NCBI GenBank assembly: GCA_033558025.1
Contig: JAUCEF010000005.1
Span: forward strand, 992,001-1,056,000
Direction: 5' to 3'
From: Phytophthora sp. 'mugwort'
Lineage: Eukaryota > Oomycota > Peronosporomycetes > Peronosporales > Peronosporaceae
DNA: 64,000 nt
In this document: positions 37,901 to 52,900 of the stretch, piece after piece
Layout of the letters: each line of letters begins with the position of its first letter
Numbering within the stretch: the stretch's first letter is position 1
The notes under the pieces: model-generated
Seen by the model: only the letters and a program-made list of their open reading frames with translations
What the model was told of the DNA's origin: nothing
Databases searched by the model: none
Program-made: the position numbers and the translations under genes

Positions 37901-40900
37901 GTGCATCGACGACTTGTCTAGCATGTGACCCTGGCTACGAATGTCCACGATCCGACCAGCTACCGCAGCCATGTCCCGTTGGGTATTACAGTGAAGGTGC
38001 TGTAGCAAACTGTCAGTCGTGTTATCCAGGATACAAATGCAGTCTGGCGTCCACGAGCCCGACTCCAATAGAAGACGCGTGTCCGATGGGCGGCTATTGC
38101 AACCCGCCTACGACCTTTTTCCTCTGTCCCGCAGGCACATTCGGTAACGTGACAGCAGGAGAGGTACGAACGCAGTTTGATTCTTCCTTCTTCCTTCACC
38201 CCTCAGCCCACACTAACATTGTGTTCTTCCTTGTCATTTATACTGTTTAAGAGCATTGACCACGCGTGTGCGCCATGCTCCGAAGGGTATTATTGCGAAA
38301 TGGGGACGACGCCAGTGACACGACAGATCTGCCCAGCAGGATTCTTCTGTCCGGAAGGCACCAAGCGTGCGTCTCAAAATCCGTGTCCAGCGGGGACGTA
38401 CAATCCAGATGGAGGTCAAAAGAGCTCGGACGTCTGTAAAGTGTGCCCCGCGGGGACGTACTGTCCAACTGGAAGCTCCGAGCCACGGCCGTGTCCTCAA
38501 GGTTACTATTGTCTTGAAGGCACACGTACTTCAAACCAATATCCGTGTTCTGCAGGAACCTTTAGCGGTCCACAGACTGGTTTGACTATCGCCTCTCAGT
38601 GTAATGAATGTCCACTTGGGAACTACTGTCCAGAAGCCAGCAGTACTCCAACGAAATGCCCCGCGGGTACATACAACCCCGAGACAGGAGCGGCAGATGT
38701 ACACGAATGTCTGGCTTGTCCACCTGGATGGTCGTGTCCTCACATGGGTCAAAGTGAATACGTCGATCGCTGTGCAAAGGGTCATTACTGTCCAAGCCGC
38801 ACGGTACTCGCCACGGACCACCCGTGCCCCGCTGGGACGTATACGGAAGATATCGAGCTTATCCGCTCGCAAGACTGTACCATTTGCCCGTTGCGCCATG
38901 CCTGCTTACAAGGCACTGGTGGTACAACGCAGACAATGCTGGATTGTGGGGCCGGCTTCTTCTGTCCGAATGGGACAGCGTATGCCAACCAATTTCCGTG
39001 CTTACCAGGCACCTGGAGCTCCAGTACGTCCTTGTCAGATGCCGATGAATGCGACATCTGCCCACGGGGTAAGTACTGTCAAGGAGGCAAATCATTTATC
39101 GATGGAAGTTGTGCACCCGGCCACTATTGTCCGCTTGAAACGTACTCAAACACTCAGTTTCCGTGTCCAAGTGGAACTTACACAGCCAACACGTGGTTGT
39201 TCGAGCCTAGTCAATGCGATGACTGTCCTCCAGGTTACTACTGTCCTGCTGGGTCCGTAGCTCCGATCCCGTGTAAGGCTGGAAGCTACACATCCGTTAA
39301 CAATACGAAAACGGTGGGACCGGCAGATGCTTGGCCAGCCTGTATCACTTGTCCAGCCGGATACTACTGCATCGAGGCGTCTGTGAGTCCCTCATCTTGT
39401 GGCAAGGGCAAGTTTTCTACTAGCGGCTCGAGGACGTGTTCAATTTGTGAAGCCGGATACTTTTGCAATAGTGAGACGACAAGTGCAGCGAATATGCGCT
39501 CCAAGGCACTGGGCTGGTCATCACCTGGAGCGCTTTACGGCTCATGTTACAACGGCACATACTGCGCCGCGGGGTCGGATAATGAACCCGCGCTGGAAAC
39601 GGATGCCTGTCCGTCGGGATATTACTGTCCGACAGCTACACCCACGCCGATCATTTGTCCTGCTGGTACATACAGCAACTTGACGGGTCAAGACAGCATA
39701 AGTGACTGTACTCCGACGCCTGCTGGCTACTTCAGTCTTGCAGGTGCGTTGGAGCCGACAGGTGTGTGCTCTCCAGGTTTCTACTGTCCGCTTCGATCGA
39801 CCTCTCGGACTCAAGTGCCTTGTCCAGCAAGATATTACCTCAACCAAACGCTGGGCCAAAGCGAAGAAGATTGTGCGCTTTGTATCTCCGGCTCGTACTG
39901 TCCCATTGGCACAGCTTATCCGATCACATGTCCAGCAGGATACTACTGCCGCACAGGTATCTCAAGTCCAGAGCCTTGTCCGATTGGCACGTACGCCAAC
40001 ACTCCTGGCTTACGAACTGTGGACGACTGTTTGCAGTGCCCTCCAGGTATGTACTGCGATTCGACAGCACTCACAGTTCCACGAGGTCTTTGCGACCCTG
40101 GCTACTACTGCACGATAGGCGCGTACACATCCGCTCCGATGAACTACGAGTCGACACTCTTTGGTGTGACTAACCGACATACTGGCGACCAATGTCCGCC
40201 AGGTGCTTATTGTCCACTGGGGTCCTCATCACCGATGTTGTGTCCGCCTGGGACGTACAATAATTTCACAGGCCTCGAGTCTGTGGGACAATGTGTACCG
40301 TGTCCTCCAGGCGACTACTGCGAGACACCGGGGCTGCTCTTACCGACGGGTAGCTGTCATCCTGGTTACTATTGCATTGGAGGTGCTGCGATCCCGACTC
40401 AAATGGAGACGCCGGCTGGGTCTTTCTCGCTTGTGGGTGCCACGGCTCCGTCGCCTTGTTCACCGGGAAAATACAATCTCTATCCAGCTCAAGACCAATG
40501 TGTGATCTGTCCTGCTGGTTTCTACTGTGAGTTACCAGGTACTATCACGCCAAGTACGTGTCCTAGTGGAAGCTACTGTCCGGAACGCACGAGTCTACCC
40601 GTAAAATGCCTGCCTGGCACCTTTGCAGATGTCCAGGGTCTCGTGACAGTTGATCAGTGTGAACCATGTCCCAGTGGCCAGTATTGTGATTCCTACGGTT
40701 TGTCAGCACCAAGTGGCCCATGCTTAGCTGGTTTTGTATGCGTTGGAGGCTCGCCCGTGTCCAATCCCGTGTCCCAAACGTTTGGTTACGTGTGTCCCAT
40801 GGCGAGTTATTGTCCAGAAGGTACCGGGAGTGCCATTCCATGTCCAGTCGGTTCGTTCCGAGCCGGAACGGGAGGTACTAGCTTGGTATCGTGTTCACTT

Positions 40901-43900
40901 TGCCCCGGAGGCAAACACTGTAGCACGACAGGGTTAACTGCTCCCTCCGGTCCGTGCAGCTCTGGCTACTATTGTGTTTTAAATGCATCAACGTCGACAC
41001 CTACGGACACTGTGACTGGGGCGATCTGCCCTGCTGGATATTACTGTCCAGAGGCGAGTTCGGCTCCTTTAAAGTGTGCTGCTGGCACGTACGCTGCAGA
41101 TAAGGGCCAACCCGTCTGCGATCAATGTCCCATGGGGTACTTTTGCGACGGAATCGCAACCAACACGTACGCTGACTGCCCTGCGGGTCATTACTGCTCT
41201 GAAAGTACCGGCCAAATGCCCGTGCCGTGTCCAATTGGAACATTCAGCAGCGCTATTCGACTTACTAATGAGACGGAGTGTCAAAACTGCACTGCAGGAG
41301 CTTTCTGCGCCAGTTTAGGGCTTGTTGAGCCTACGAGTCTGTGTGCTGCAGGGAACTTCTGTCCTCCACGATCAGAGAATGCCTTTGGTCGAACTGCTGA
41401 GAATGACACCCATATCTGTCCTGCTGGTGCCTATTGCCCCGTAGGCACGTATTTACCGATTCCGTGTCCTACTGGGACGTACTCTAATGATACTGGGCTA
41501 GTGAAGGTCGATGCATGTGTGTACTGTGACGAAGGCTCATATTGCACAGATGCAGGGCTAGTAGAGCCCACGGGATTGTGTGACGCTGGATACTACTGCA
41601 AACGCAACAACTCGCAGCCAAATCCTTCATCTGGTATCGTCAAGATCGTGACTCATTCGACTGATGATTCCGAGCTGGTCATGTACTTTGGGGGGCAAAT
41701 ATGTCCGACTGGGTCGTATTGTCCACAAGGTACTGTCAGTCCAATCTTGTGCCCCGAAGGTTCCTTCTCCAGCGTTACAGGGTCATCCACGTGTACTCCG
41801 TGTCCACCTGGTTACTTTTGTCCACTTGGTTGCAACGGGTATCAAAGCAATGAGTGTCCCATGGGTCACTACTGCCCCGAAAGTACACACCGAGCTACCG
41901 AGTTTCCATGCCCGCCAGGGTCTTTCGGGAATCGGACAGGACTACAGAACTTGTCACAATGTACGCCAGCACCAGGAGGAACTTTCATCGATGGATATGC
42001 TGCACTAAAGCCGACGGGGAATTGCCGTAGCGGATTCTACTGTTCTGGTGGATCATCGACGAGTACACCAGCAGAAACCACGACAAGTGGCGGTCCTTGT
42101 CTCCCCGGCACCAATTGTCCTGAAGGCTCAGCAGTACCGATCGTCTGTGATGCTGGAGCGTACTGTTCGTCGACAAATACTGATGCCGCTCTACCATGTC
42201 ACGAAGGGTTCTACTGTGTACAGGGCTCGTACACAGCGACGCCTACAGGTCAAAACAACTCGCTTGGTATCATTGGTGATGTGTGTACACGTGGTCATTA
42301 CTGTCCAAAAGGTTCCAGTAATCCTATTCCTTGTCTTCCTGGCACATTTTCCGAGACGACTCAAAATGTGGACGCCAGTTGGTGTCTCCCGTGTGCTCCT
42401 GGGTTTATCTGCAGTACGTCTGGACTCGTGACGCCGTATCAGAAATGTCCTGCTGGGTTTCTTTGCCCTGGTGGTCAAAGTACAGCGACTGAGTTGTGTC
42501 CCAAAGGATTCGAGTGTCCCCAGGGTTCATTCGAGCCACGACCATGTCCTGCTGGTACTTTTGCTGATGAAAATGGCCTATCAACGTGTCACTTGTGTCC
42601 TGAACGGTACTATTGCGAAGTGGGGAGCATAACGCCTTTAATATGTCCTCAAGGTTACTATTGTCCATTACAGACGCCGTCACCAAGAAAATATCCCTGT
42701 CTGGCTGGATCTTTCGGAGATCAAGCAGCATTAGCGAGCTCCAAAGAGTGTGCGCCCTGCCCATCTGGAGAGTTTTGCTCGGGGTTACCACCAACAAACA
42801 CGACGTCAGGTGACTGTGGTCCTGGTCATTATTGTATTGGGAATGCAACCACAGCGGAACCAATGGATGAAATCACTGGAGGGTTATGTGCTGGTGGCCA
42901 CGTTTGCTTCGGAGGAGCTAGAGTACCCGACCCAATCGATGGCATTACAGGTCGGATATGCGAACCCGGTTATTATTGTCCGGAAGGTTCATTCCACCAG
43001 CTTCGCTGCCCGAAAGGGACGTACAATAGCGTCGAGAAGCAAAGTTCGTGTGTAACTTGTCCGCCTGGTGGCTATTGCGATACAAACGCTACGTCTCCAG
43101 TCCCATGTCCTCTTCGTTATTACTGCCCCGAAGGTATTAAGAACCCTGTCTTTTGCCCGAATGGGACATACGGACACGAGGTCGGACTTGCTACTGCGAC
43201 AGAATGCCCGCCGTGTCCTGCTGGCAAGTTCTGTGTCGCAGGGGCAATTACAGCGTCGTGTACGGCTGGATATTACTGTAAACTACGGAATGATCAGCCG
43301 AATCCCGTGACAGTCACAGCGGAGAATTCATCAAATGGTGACATGACGTGGCGGACAGAGCTCGGAGGGCCATGTCCGATTGGTTATTACTGTCCTGAAG
43401 GAGCTTTGGACCCGATTCCGTGTCCGAGAAACTCGTCACGGCTTCAGACTCTGGGAATTTCATTAAGTGATTGTGATCCATGTCCAGCAGGAAAGAGCTG
43501 CGAGGATGGTACGAATACGGTTCCATGTCCTGCTGGTTCCTACTGTCCGTACGGTGTAAGTGACGTGCCTTGTCCGGCTGGTACTTTCAATGAAGATAAA
43601 GGGAAAGAGAACCGCGAAGATTGTATTCCGTGTGACGCTGGGAAGCTCTGCAATCGAACAGGAATCTTGGATCTTACAGACTACGACTGCCCTCCAGGAC
43701 ATTATTGTCTTCGTGGTTCTAGCGAGTCGCTGCCTTGTCCAGCTGGACGGTATCGTGCTGTTAGTGGGGCGAAAAGCTCGGATGATTGTGCGTTATGTAT
43801 CGGAGGATCATACTGCGAGACTGGAGCGACGCAACCACAAGTTTGTAACGCTACTACGTACTGTCCGGTTGGTACAGGCTCGCCAGTCTTATGTCCTGGT

Positions 43901-46900
43901 GGCAGCTTCTGTCCGTATAACACGACGAAGCCAATCACGTGTCTGACAGGCTACTTCTGTTCACCCGCTGTTGACTCACCTTCACGCTGTACACTTGGTC
44001 ACTATTGCCCCAGTGAAACATCAGCACAGATTCCTTGTCCCTTAGGGTACCTTGGTCGAAACCCCCCGCTAGATGGAGCATACACCTCGCTCTATTCATC
44101 ATGTGAAGCGTGTCCTCCTGGGACGTTTGGCATCGATGTCAATCGAACTCGTTGCGACAAATGTTTGGAAGGTTTCGTCTGTCTTGGAGCGACTAACTCC
44201 AGCCACCCATCGAGTCGAGCTGTTGACCGAGGGTATCCATGTCCACCAGGTTACTACTGTCCAGCGGGTAGTTCATCCGAAATTGCATGCCCCAGCGGAA
44301 CGTATCAACCGAACTACAAAGCCTCAAACGAGTCAGCATGTCTGCTTTGTCCCGAGAATTCATACCAAAATGCTGTAGGCCAAGCGAGTTGTTTACCGTG
44401 TTCTACAAGTGCCTTTGCAGGTATTGGAGCAACGAAATGTACGTGCGTTGGTAGTCATCGCGCCTTCCAAATGACCGACGGGTACTGCATTTGTGAACCG
44501 GGTTATGAGTTCTACGACCAAGATATGATCTTACGCAGTGACGAAGATGGCGATGTGGATTGCCAACCGATTGTGTATGATCGTTGTAGTAGCAGTCAAG
44601 TGCGTTCTGACAGTGGGTTCTGCGTTGCTGCAGACGGTAAAGCATGCGACGCAAGCTGTAACAATGGCACAGGCACATACGTCGCTAGTCTGGGCGTGTG
44701 CCAGTGTGACGAACAGCCTGACTTGGATACTTTGTGCAACAAGCAATGCCGGGACGAAGCGCTACAAATTCAAGTCAACAGCAGCACAGATCAACTACAG
44801 CTTTATGACCCTGTCACGGGTCAAGTTTCGTCCCTCTCGGAGATCGACAGCACTGCAGGGCTTGTATCTAAGATCTCGTGCACGTCTGGAAGTGACTGTC
44901 AACTTCACTCGATCGCAGTGGCCTCGACTGGATTCTCAGGTTCGTACGAACTACCACCTTTAATCGCAGACGCAACTTCAGGACGAAGACGGCGATTAAC
45001 TATCAAGTCGACGTCTTCCTCGATCGCCAACCCCATGGTCTGCTTATCAGTTGGAGGTGGTTTGTTGTTTGACTTGTCAGCACCACGTTCGTATCCGATT
45101 TATCTCAAAGACTCGATGCTTAACACGAACCCAAGCTTTGATTATGGAGCATTCCGGTCTTTAGCTACCAAAGTGACGGCCAATTCCAGCACCGTCTCAG
45201 CTTTCGCCTTCTCCTTCACAGAGCCAGGTACGTATGTGTTTGGGAACTCGCTCAACGCAGCAGCTCAAACGATTGTCGTGGTCATGAAAGCCGGTACAAG
45301 TTGCCCCACGGAAGCTCCAATTGTGCCACTAAGCGAGAAAAATCTCATCACTGTCAGTGCCAAGCGTCGAACAGAGAACATTATCTTGGCTCCAGATTGG
45401 GGACTCATTGTAGGTTTACTTGGAGGGCTTTTTGGCGTCGTAGTAGCTGTCATTGCTGGTCTGTACTATTTCCGCGTCAAGAGCTGGACCAACACGGCAG
45501 TCAAGAGCAGTAGCGGCTATCGTGCTAAGAGCAGGCAGGTGAATTTGGCTGCGATGCACTCGAAAGGCACTGTAGCAGTCAATACGACTGACACTTTAGG
45601 CGTCTCGAATGCTCTTTTAGCGACAGAACCGACGGATTCAAGTAGGAAACAACGCCAGCTTGGCGATCATGAACGGACTAAGGGAAGTCCCATGGAATAT
45701 CACGCAGATTTCGGACGTTGGGACGAGGAAGATGTCGATGTACGCGAACTTGTGGACCGCCTTCAATTCCATCATGAAGCTGTATCAAAACGCTTTGAAG
45801 ACCAGAAGGGCGACGTGAAACAATTGATGCAGCACTTGCAAGCGGAAGCGATCGAGCTGAAGAGGTTGTTTGTGAACGCTTTAGTAGCTTCCGACTTGAT
45901 GTCGTCACCCGACGCAAGTAAAACAAACAACGTCATTTCCACCTCGAAGAAGTCGAAAAATGAGCCGGTTGAAGAGCTTGAAACGATTCCATTGAGTCAA
46001 TTAAGTGAACGTCCGCGATCACGGAGTGTGGCAAGCAGGGAGAAGTTTCTGTTGGAGAATCTTGAGCATGACGTACAGGATCGTAAGCGCTTTGAACAGA
46101 GAAAAACTGTCATGTTGGCTAGTGTAAGTGCTGGCCTCTGCGAAATTAAAGACTGGAGTGACCAATTAACTGAACTAACTGAAGCAATGGTACACGAAAT
46201 GGCTTCACCGATTGATGACAGCGCGCCTGAACACACCAGTACAAAGGAAGAATCTGGTCTTGAACACGCGCGGATGGTGCTGGACGATTTGAAGACGTTG
46301 CTAGGGTCCGAGCCAATGACTCAAACCTCTTCGTCACTGATTCACCTCGTCGAGGCGGAGAAAGGTCGACGTGAAGTAGGAACTTTTGTGTTGGAGGCCT
46401 CGCAACGGTACTTCACTGCTCATGCTGTAAATTCGGACTCAGAACCTCAAGACGCTATGGAGTCTAGTAGTGTAATTGAAAACCTGTTGGAACTACATGA
46501 CAAGGTCGAGAAATTTCTCAACAAAGAGGACGAGGCCTTGTTTGGGCCTTTGCCATCTCTGCAAAAGTTTGGAGCTGCTCTTCCTCAAGTCTTAACGACG
46601 ATTGATGATCTCGAGACCAGTTTCCGTGGAGAGTTAGATGCCGTTCGCGAGGAGAAGAATCCGGTCAAAGAACGCGCTGTTCAAGCTCAAATGCAAAGTC
46701 GATTGAGCAAATTACTGAAAGAAGTGGCGGCTGGAGCGAAGAAAGTTACGGACAGACTGGAAAAGGAAGCTCCACGTATTTTAAAGCTTCATCGCGGAGC
46801 TCAAGATGCACAAGACGCACTAAGTCAAGCCCTGAATCGTGCTAAAGAACAATGGAACGTCGCTGATCAAGAGCTACGGGATCGTGCTGCGATGATGAAG

Positions 46901-49900
46901 GCAAAAGAACCTGAAGATGCACAAGTGATCACTTTATCGACTCATACGACGTCTGTAGAGGAGCAGGCAGCATCCCAACTTCGAGACGACACACTCTTTC
47001 AAATCAAAGAGCTATTGATCGGACTTACTACACTATTACGGACGAACGGTGTATCCTCTGTAGGATCAGCTCAAGCCTTAACCACCGCTGGATCAAGTCA
47101 TCCGTCTCCAGCGTTGATGGACCAGCGAGTAGCCGAAACGAAGCGCAAGATCGAGAGCGAAACACAACAAAGTGCTGCCGAATACGCGTCCGCATTGGAA
47201 GTGAGTTATCCGCAGCTTTCGACAGTGGAGAAGGAGCGTTTGCGAGACGATTTCGCTGCGGATTTGCGCCAAATCCAGTCATCTGTCAGTGTGGAGGCTT
47301 CCCGTACTCAAGCAGAGCTAGCCACTCGACAAACAGCCTCTGAAGTCCTTCGTGAGGCTCAGAAAGCCCAGATTCAGCGTCGTGAACAGGAAGATGCCGA
47401 CGTTTTACGAGCTCAACATGAGGTGGAAGAGCAGTCGCTGGAGTCTCAGTTTCGACAAGAAGAGCTGGCAATTGAGCAAGAATACCTCAAAGAGCTCTCG
47501 AGTCTGGAAATGGAGTTTGGCAGTGGCGCTGGTGACGAAGCGGAAGGTGCTTTTGAACAATTATCCGACCGTTTGTTTGATGCTTTCGATGGTATAACAG
47601 GCGATGAAAGTTTCGTAATAGGAGCTGAAGGCACAGAAACAGAAGTAAATACTGACCTTAAGCTTGGAATACCCATCGACGACAATGCCGATATTATCTC
47701 ACAGCTTAACGAAGTGTATTCTCAAGCTTGGAACGATCGCGTCCGAGTTCTTGCAATGGAAGAAGCGCTTAAAAAGGACCAATTAAGTGCACGTCTTCGT
47801 CGAAAAAGAGGGATACAAAAGGATGCAGTGGTGGAGGAAAACGTCGATATTTCGCAGGAATTAACCGAACTGATAGTGGAGACTGCAGAACGGAAGGAAG
47901 CGATACTGGAGGATATTGTCAAGAAACAAGATGACATGGATGCGCTTGAGCAGGAAGCGGTGAACAGAGCAATCGACCACCTTCGACAGCAAGTTGCAGA
48001 CAGTCAGACTCGAGTCGTTGGTAGCGATCAACACGACTTCCAAGATGTTATCAATGAACTTGTGGGTACAGCAAGAGCTGCTAAAGTACAAGCTGTAAAG
48101 GTTATCGATCATGTCGAGAAGGAGCTACATGAGCTCCAGGATGAATACGATCGGGACTTTATGACTCTACGAAAAGAGATTGAGCACGAGCGACAGCGTC
48201 TCGATGTCAAAATGCAAGATATTTTATCAGCAAAACGTCGCCACGGCACTATGAAGGACAAGAAGATGGACGATGAAAGTTTAGGGACTGAGGACGAGCA
48301 TGTGGACACTATACAAGAGGAAGTAGACGCTGAGCTGGAAGAGTTTACGATTCAAGCTATTAAAGAGCAGAGAGACAAACATTTCCAGCGACAACAAGAG
48401 ATGGAGACACAAAAGGCTCAAGCTGTAGTTGCAATGGCAGTAGCAGAGGCTCAAGTGGCATATCTCGATGACTTAATAACCAATGGAGTAGGCCATGAAG
48501 CAGTCACACCCACGCCAGCTTCCGTCGAGATGCCACGTACCCGACTTGAGGTGACAGGAGAGCTTCTTGAAGCTTTAACCAACGGAATTCCAATGCAGAT
48601 TGAGCACCAATCCCAAGAAATATTCGATAAACTGCACGCGGATTACGTTGCGGCGTGCGCTGAGCGTCGACAAGAGCTGGAAGCTGAAGCTGCAATACGT
48701 AGAGCCAAACTGGTAGAGAAAATGAATCGACGACGTGAGAAAATAAGCGAGACGCAGGAGGAGACGAGTAGACATCAGTCTACTAAGTCGTTATTAGAGA
48801 CAATTGATGAGCATGAGCGAGTGGCATCAGCGGAGATTGACGACAAGTTAGAGACGGCAATTGCAATAATGGAGGAAAGTAAGAGACAAGTAGGTAAAGC
48901 TTTAGCTAAGACATGGGCGTCGACGCTACACAAGAGTGGCAAAGAGGTGGAAACGCAGCTTCGTCAGTGTCGACAACAACACGAAGTAGCTGCGAGTTTG
49001 CTCCAACCTGGTGATGAAGCAGACACGACGGAGCTCACACAGGCGGTGGTGCATGCGTTGGACGCACTGGAGGACGAGGCATCTCAGCGTGTGAAAGCTG
49101 CTGCTCAAGCTCGAGAGGCGACTGAACTTGAGATAGAACGTCTCAAAGACGAAAGCTCCAACGCTTTGGCGGCGCTCACACAGGCGCTAGATGCGGAGAA
49201 GCGTCGTCAAGAGCAGCGACTTCAGCAACGCATGACACAGCGACGTGAGCAGCAAAAGACGCCGTCAACCAGTTCGTCTCCGCAAGAAATGGCCGAAATG
49301 AACGACGTTGTTGCTAGGCAAGAAATGGCGGAGAGACAACGACTCGAAGATCAGCTGGAGACGCAGGCGCAGCTCGCAATGGACGAAGAGCGTGGGAAAC
49401 AGCGAGAACAGCAAGATCGACTGACGCAAGAGCTTCGTGATGCTGCTGTCGCTGAGACGGTCGCTGCTGCCACGAAACAAGCGGTCGCGCAAGCCCGCGA
49501 TGAGTATTTGAATGCTGGAAACTGCAGCGAGGAAGAAGCAGCAGCTTTAATGCGACTGTGGAAAGCTCGACAACCACGGAAGCTCTCGGGTCTTAAAGCT
49601 ACTGCTATGGTTGTTCGAATGCGAAGCGTGCAGTCCCCAGTAGCTGCTCTTGATACGCCACTAGCAACCGTAGAGACGAACAGTGATCGTGTTGTCATTG
49701 AGAACGTTGTGGCTGATACTATCGCTGCTGAGATGGAGCACCAGATCAAGGCTTTAAGTGCCGACCATCTCTGTGCGTGGCAACAACGACAAGAGGAGCT
49801 GCAACAAGATGAAGCGCGACGAAAGACTGAGCTTGAAAGTCGTCTACGTCGGAAACCCCAAGCAAAACTACAGCTTGACAGTGGCGATAACCCGTCAGAG

Positions 49901-52900
49901 CAGACGTATAAGGACTATAACGAGGAAGAAGACGAACAGGAGGCTCGCCAGCAGCTCACAACTGCCGCGATTGAGCGGAAATTCGCCATGGAAGCAGAGA
50001 TCGACACGGATCTCGAGCTACTCGCTGCAGCAGTTCAGTCGGCTGGTGGCCAAAGCACGAGTGACATTGAGACGCTTCTAGCTGCCTGTCGCTCGAAGTT
50101 TGAAACGGAGACTAGAGTGCTACGTGACGCTCTTCGTGTTCAACGACAAGCCCAAGAAACAGCACTCCACCAGCGACTAAACCAGAAGCGTCATGGAAAG
50201 ATTCAGGAGATTCAGAGCATTGGGAAGGGCTCTGATGGTAATGCGCTTGCCGCTCTGGACGATGTTTTACAACAAGAAGAGACAGAAGAGCTCTGTATCA
50301 TTGCGGAGAACGAGAATCAGCAGATTAGCGCTCTGCACGAACGTCTTCGGGGTCAAGTAGGCGCTGCTTTTGCTGAGGCCGATCGTCGAGCTCAATTGCG
50401 CTGTGACGACGCCAGTGCGAGGTTTGCTGCTAGTGAAGAAGAGCTCAATGGTATCTATCGAGAGCAGGAAGCAGGGACGCGTGCTCTTCGTCACTCACTA
50501 GGCGTTGAACAGCGCAGACAACAAGACAAACTGTTGGAGCGAATGGCGAGACGACGGGCAGAACGACTAGAAGAGCTGAAGCGAGAGCACCCGAAGGATC
50601 TTTCAGAAGACGTCATCGAACAAGCGATGGCGGAGCTCAACAACGAGCATGAACGTGAACGTTTACGGCTCGAAGCTGTGATCAGTGCACAAACTACTCA
50701 GACACTAGACGAGTTGGACTCGAAAACGTTGGCGAAGGAGAAACTTCTGCAAGTTGAGACTCGACGACGACGCGCAGAGGCTGAAGCTGCTCAAGCAGCA
50801 CGTCAAGCATTGGCTGCAGCACATTGTGCCGAGATGGAACGAGTTAGTCGTGAATTCTACGCGTGTTTAGGTGGTGACGTGGATGTAGACAGGTTAAAGG
50901 CTCAGGACCGTCGTCGCAGAATTGAAGAGCGACTGGCAGCTAAGCGCTCGAGGAGAGCGAAAGTGGACTCGTACGATGCACCAGGACGGGAGCAGGAGCT
51001 GCTTTCAGGGGTTCTCCCTGTCGACACGCAGACCATCGTGGTCGACGACTTGGAGAGTGAGATACAGAGACTGTATGACGAGCACGACCGCGAATGGGGA
51101 GCGCTGAACACCCGACTGAGTGACGAGACTCGAGGGCGCAAGGTACAGCTAGCTCAACGACTACAACGCAGACGCCAATTGTTAGAGAACAACACGAGGT
51201 TGTCATCTGATGAGAGACAACGCGCAGAAACTGCTTTGGATCGAGAAGAAGGACGGGAAAACCTGGTTATCGACGCGTCCGCTACAGCAGCAGCTCGAGC
51301 GCTTACGTTGGCTAGTCAACGCACTAAAGAACAAAGTGCCGACGTGTTGACGGGAGGTCTCGTGTCGAGTAGTGACGAGCTGGATGCAGCTATGACATGG
51401 ACTAGAAAACAGCATGACGAAGCACAAGGCAAGCTACAAGAGGCACTCGAAATGGAGCGTCGGAAACAGGAACAATTGCTCCACGAGCGTCTTCGCCAAC
51501 GTCGGACGGCGAGAAGAGATGGAAGAGAGTTGATGCCGCCTCAAGGGACCGAAGAAGCAGAAGAAGACGAGCTGAAACAGCAGCTAGACGACCAACTTTG
51601 TGCTCAAGAAGCTCAAGCGTGGACAGCACTACATGAGCGTGAGCAGCAGGAAGTAGATGCCGTCTTGAGACCTCTGGAATCTGCGGTTCAACAGCGTCTT
51701 GATGAGACAGAGCTAGCAGAGCGAAGAGCGCGTCAAGAACTCGAGCGTCTTGCGGCGGAGCATCATCGACACATGACTGAGTTGCGTTTAAACTTTGAGA
51801 GTGAGAAGAAGCGGCAGCAGCTTGCACTACGTGACAAACTGCGTCGCAAACGGCAGGCGGATGGCTTCACTCTGAGCGACGTAGAAGCTCATGAAGAGGA
51901 GATTCAAACTATGGAAGCCTTGGACACGTCGTTTGAAGCGAACTTGGCGAGTGCCGAGGCCGAGGCGCTCGAAACTCGTCGGGAGAAGGAAACGGAGTTG
52001 TTAGCGCACGTTTGCGCTCTGTCTGCGAGTCGAACAGCAGAGGAGGCGGTGCTGACGCTGCTGGATGCTGCGCGTCTTGAAGCGGAGCGTGTGCGAGCTG
52101 AGTATGAAGCTGCAGTGGCATCAAGACGACAAGGTTCAGCTGCAGCAGATACTATCAGTCGAGAGGAAATGGCGAGGCGTCTGGCCGAACGAAAGCACAA
52201 GCGACGAGAGCAGAGAGAGCAGCAAAAGACTCTGGACAGTGTGGACTACTTAGCGTCGACTCAGTTACTTGAGACGAAGCTGATTGAGCCCGTGGGGGAC
52301 GGATCAGTGGATCAAGCAGTTGCAAACGTGCAGGCAGCTCATGCGCGCGGTGTGAGGACGAGACGAGAGCAGCTCGAGATCGAGACAGCAGCTCGAAAAG
52401 CGGCTCTAGCTGCTCGTCTAGAGCACAAGCGACGAGCTGCAGCTGCGGCTGGTGAGTCTGAAGCGGTGGCAGTAGAGATGGAGAAGGCTTTGCTGCTTGA
52501 AGAAGAGCAGGAACTGGCGGTGATAGAGCAAGACCGAGCTGTAAAGGAACGAGAGCTGGAGGCAGAAGCTGCTCGGGAGAAGGGACGACTCGCTAAGGCT
52601 ATGCGTGAAGCAAGAGAACGTGGCGCTGCAGACGTGGAACGGCAGTTGGCTGCTTGTAAACAGGCTCACGAAGCCGAGTCGGTTAAGCTGGAGGAGGCAC
52701 TTCGTGCTGAGCGTGCACGGCAGGAGTTAGCGTTGAAACAAAGACTGGGAACTAAGCGACAGCGACGCAATGCGGATGATGGTGATCCAATGGATGTAGA
52801 CAGCAATTTAACAGAGACTGCAAGGGCTCAAGCAGCGCTGGAAGAGCAAGAGCGAGCAGCGCGACAGCAACTAGAAGCGCGTCAGCAACAGGAGCTGGCG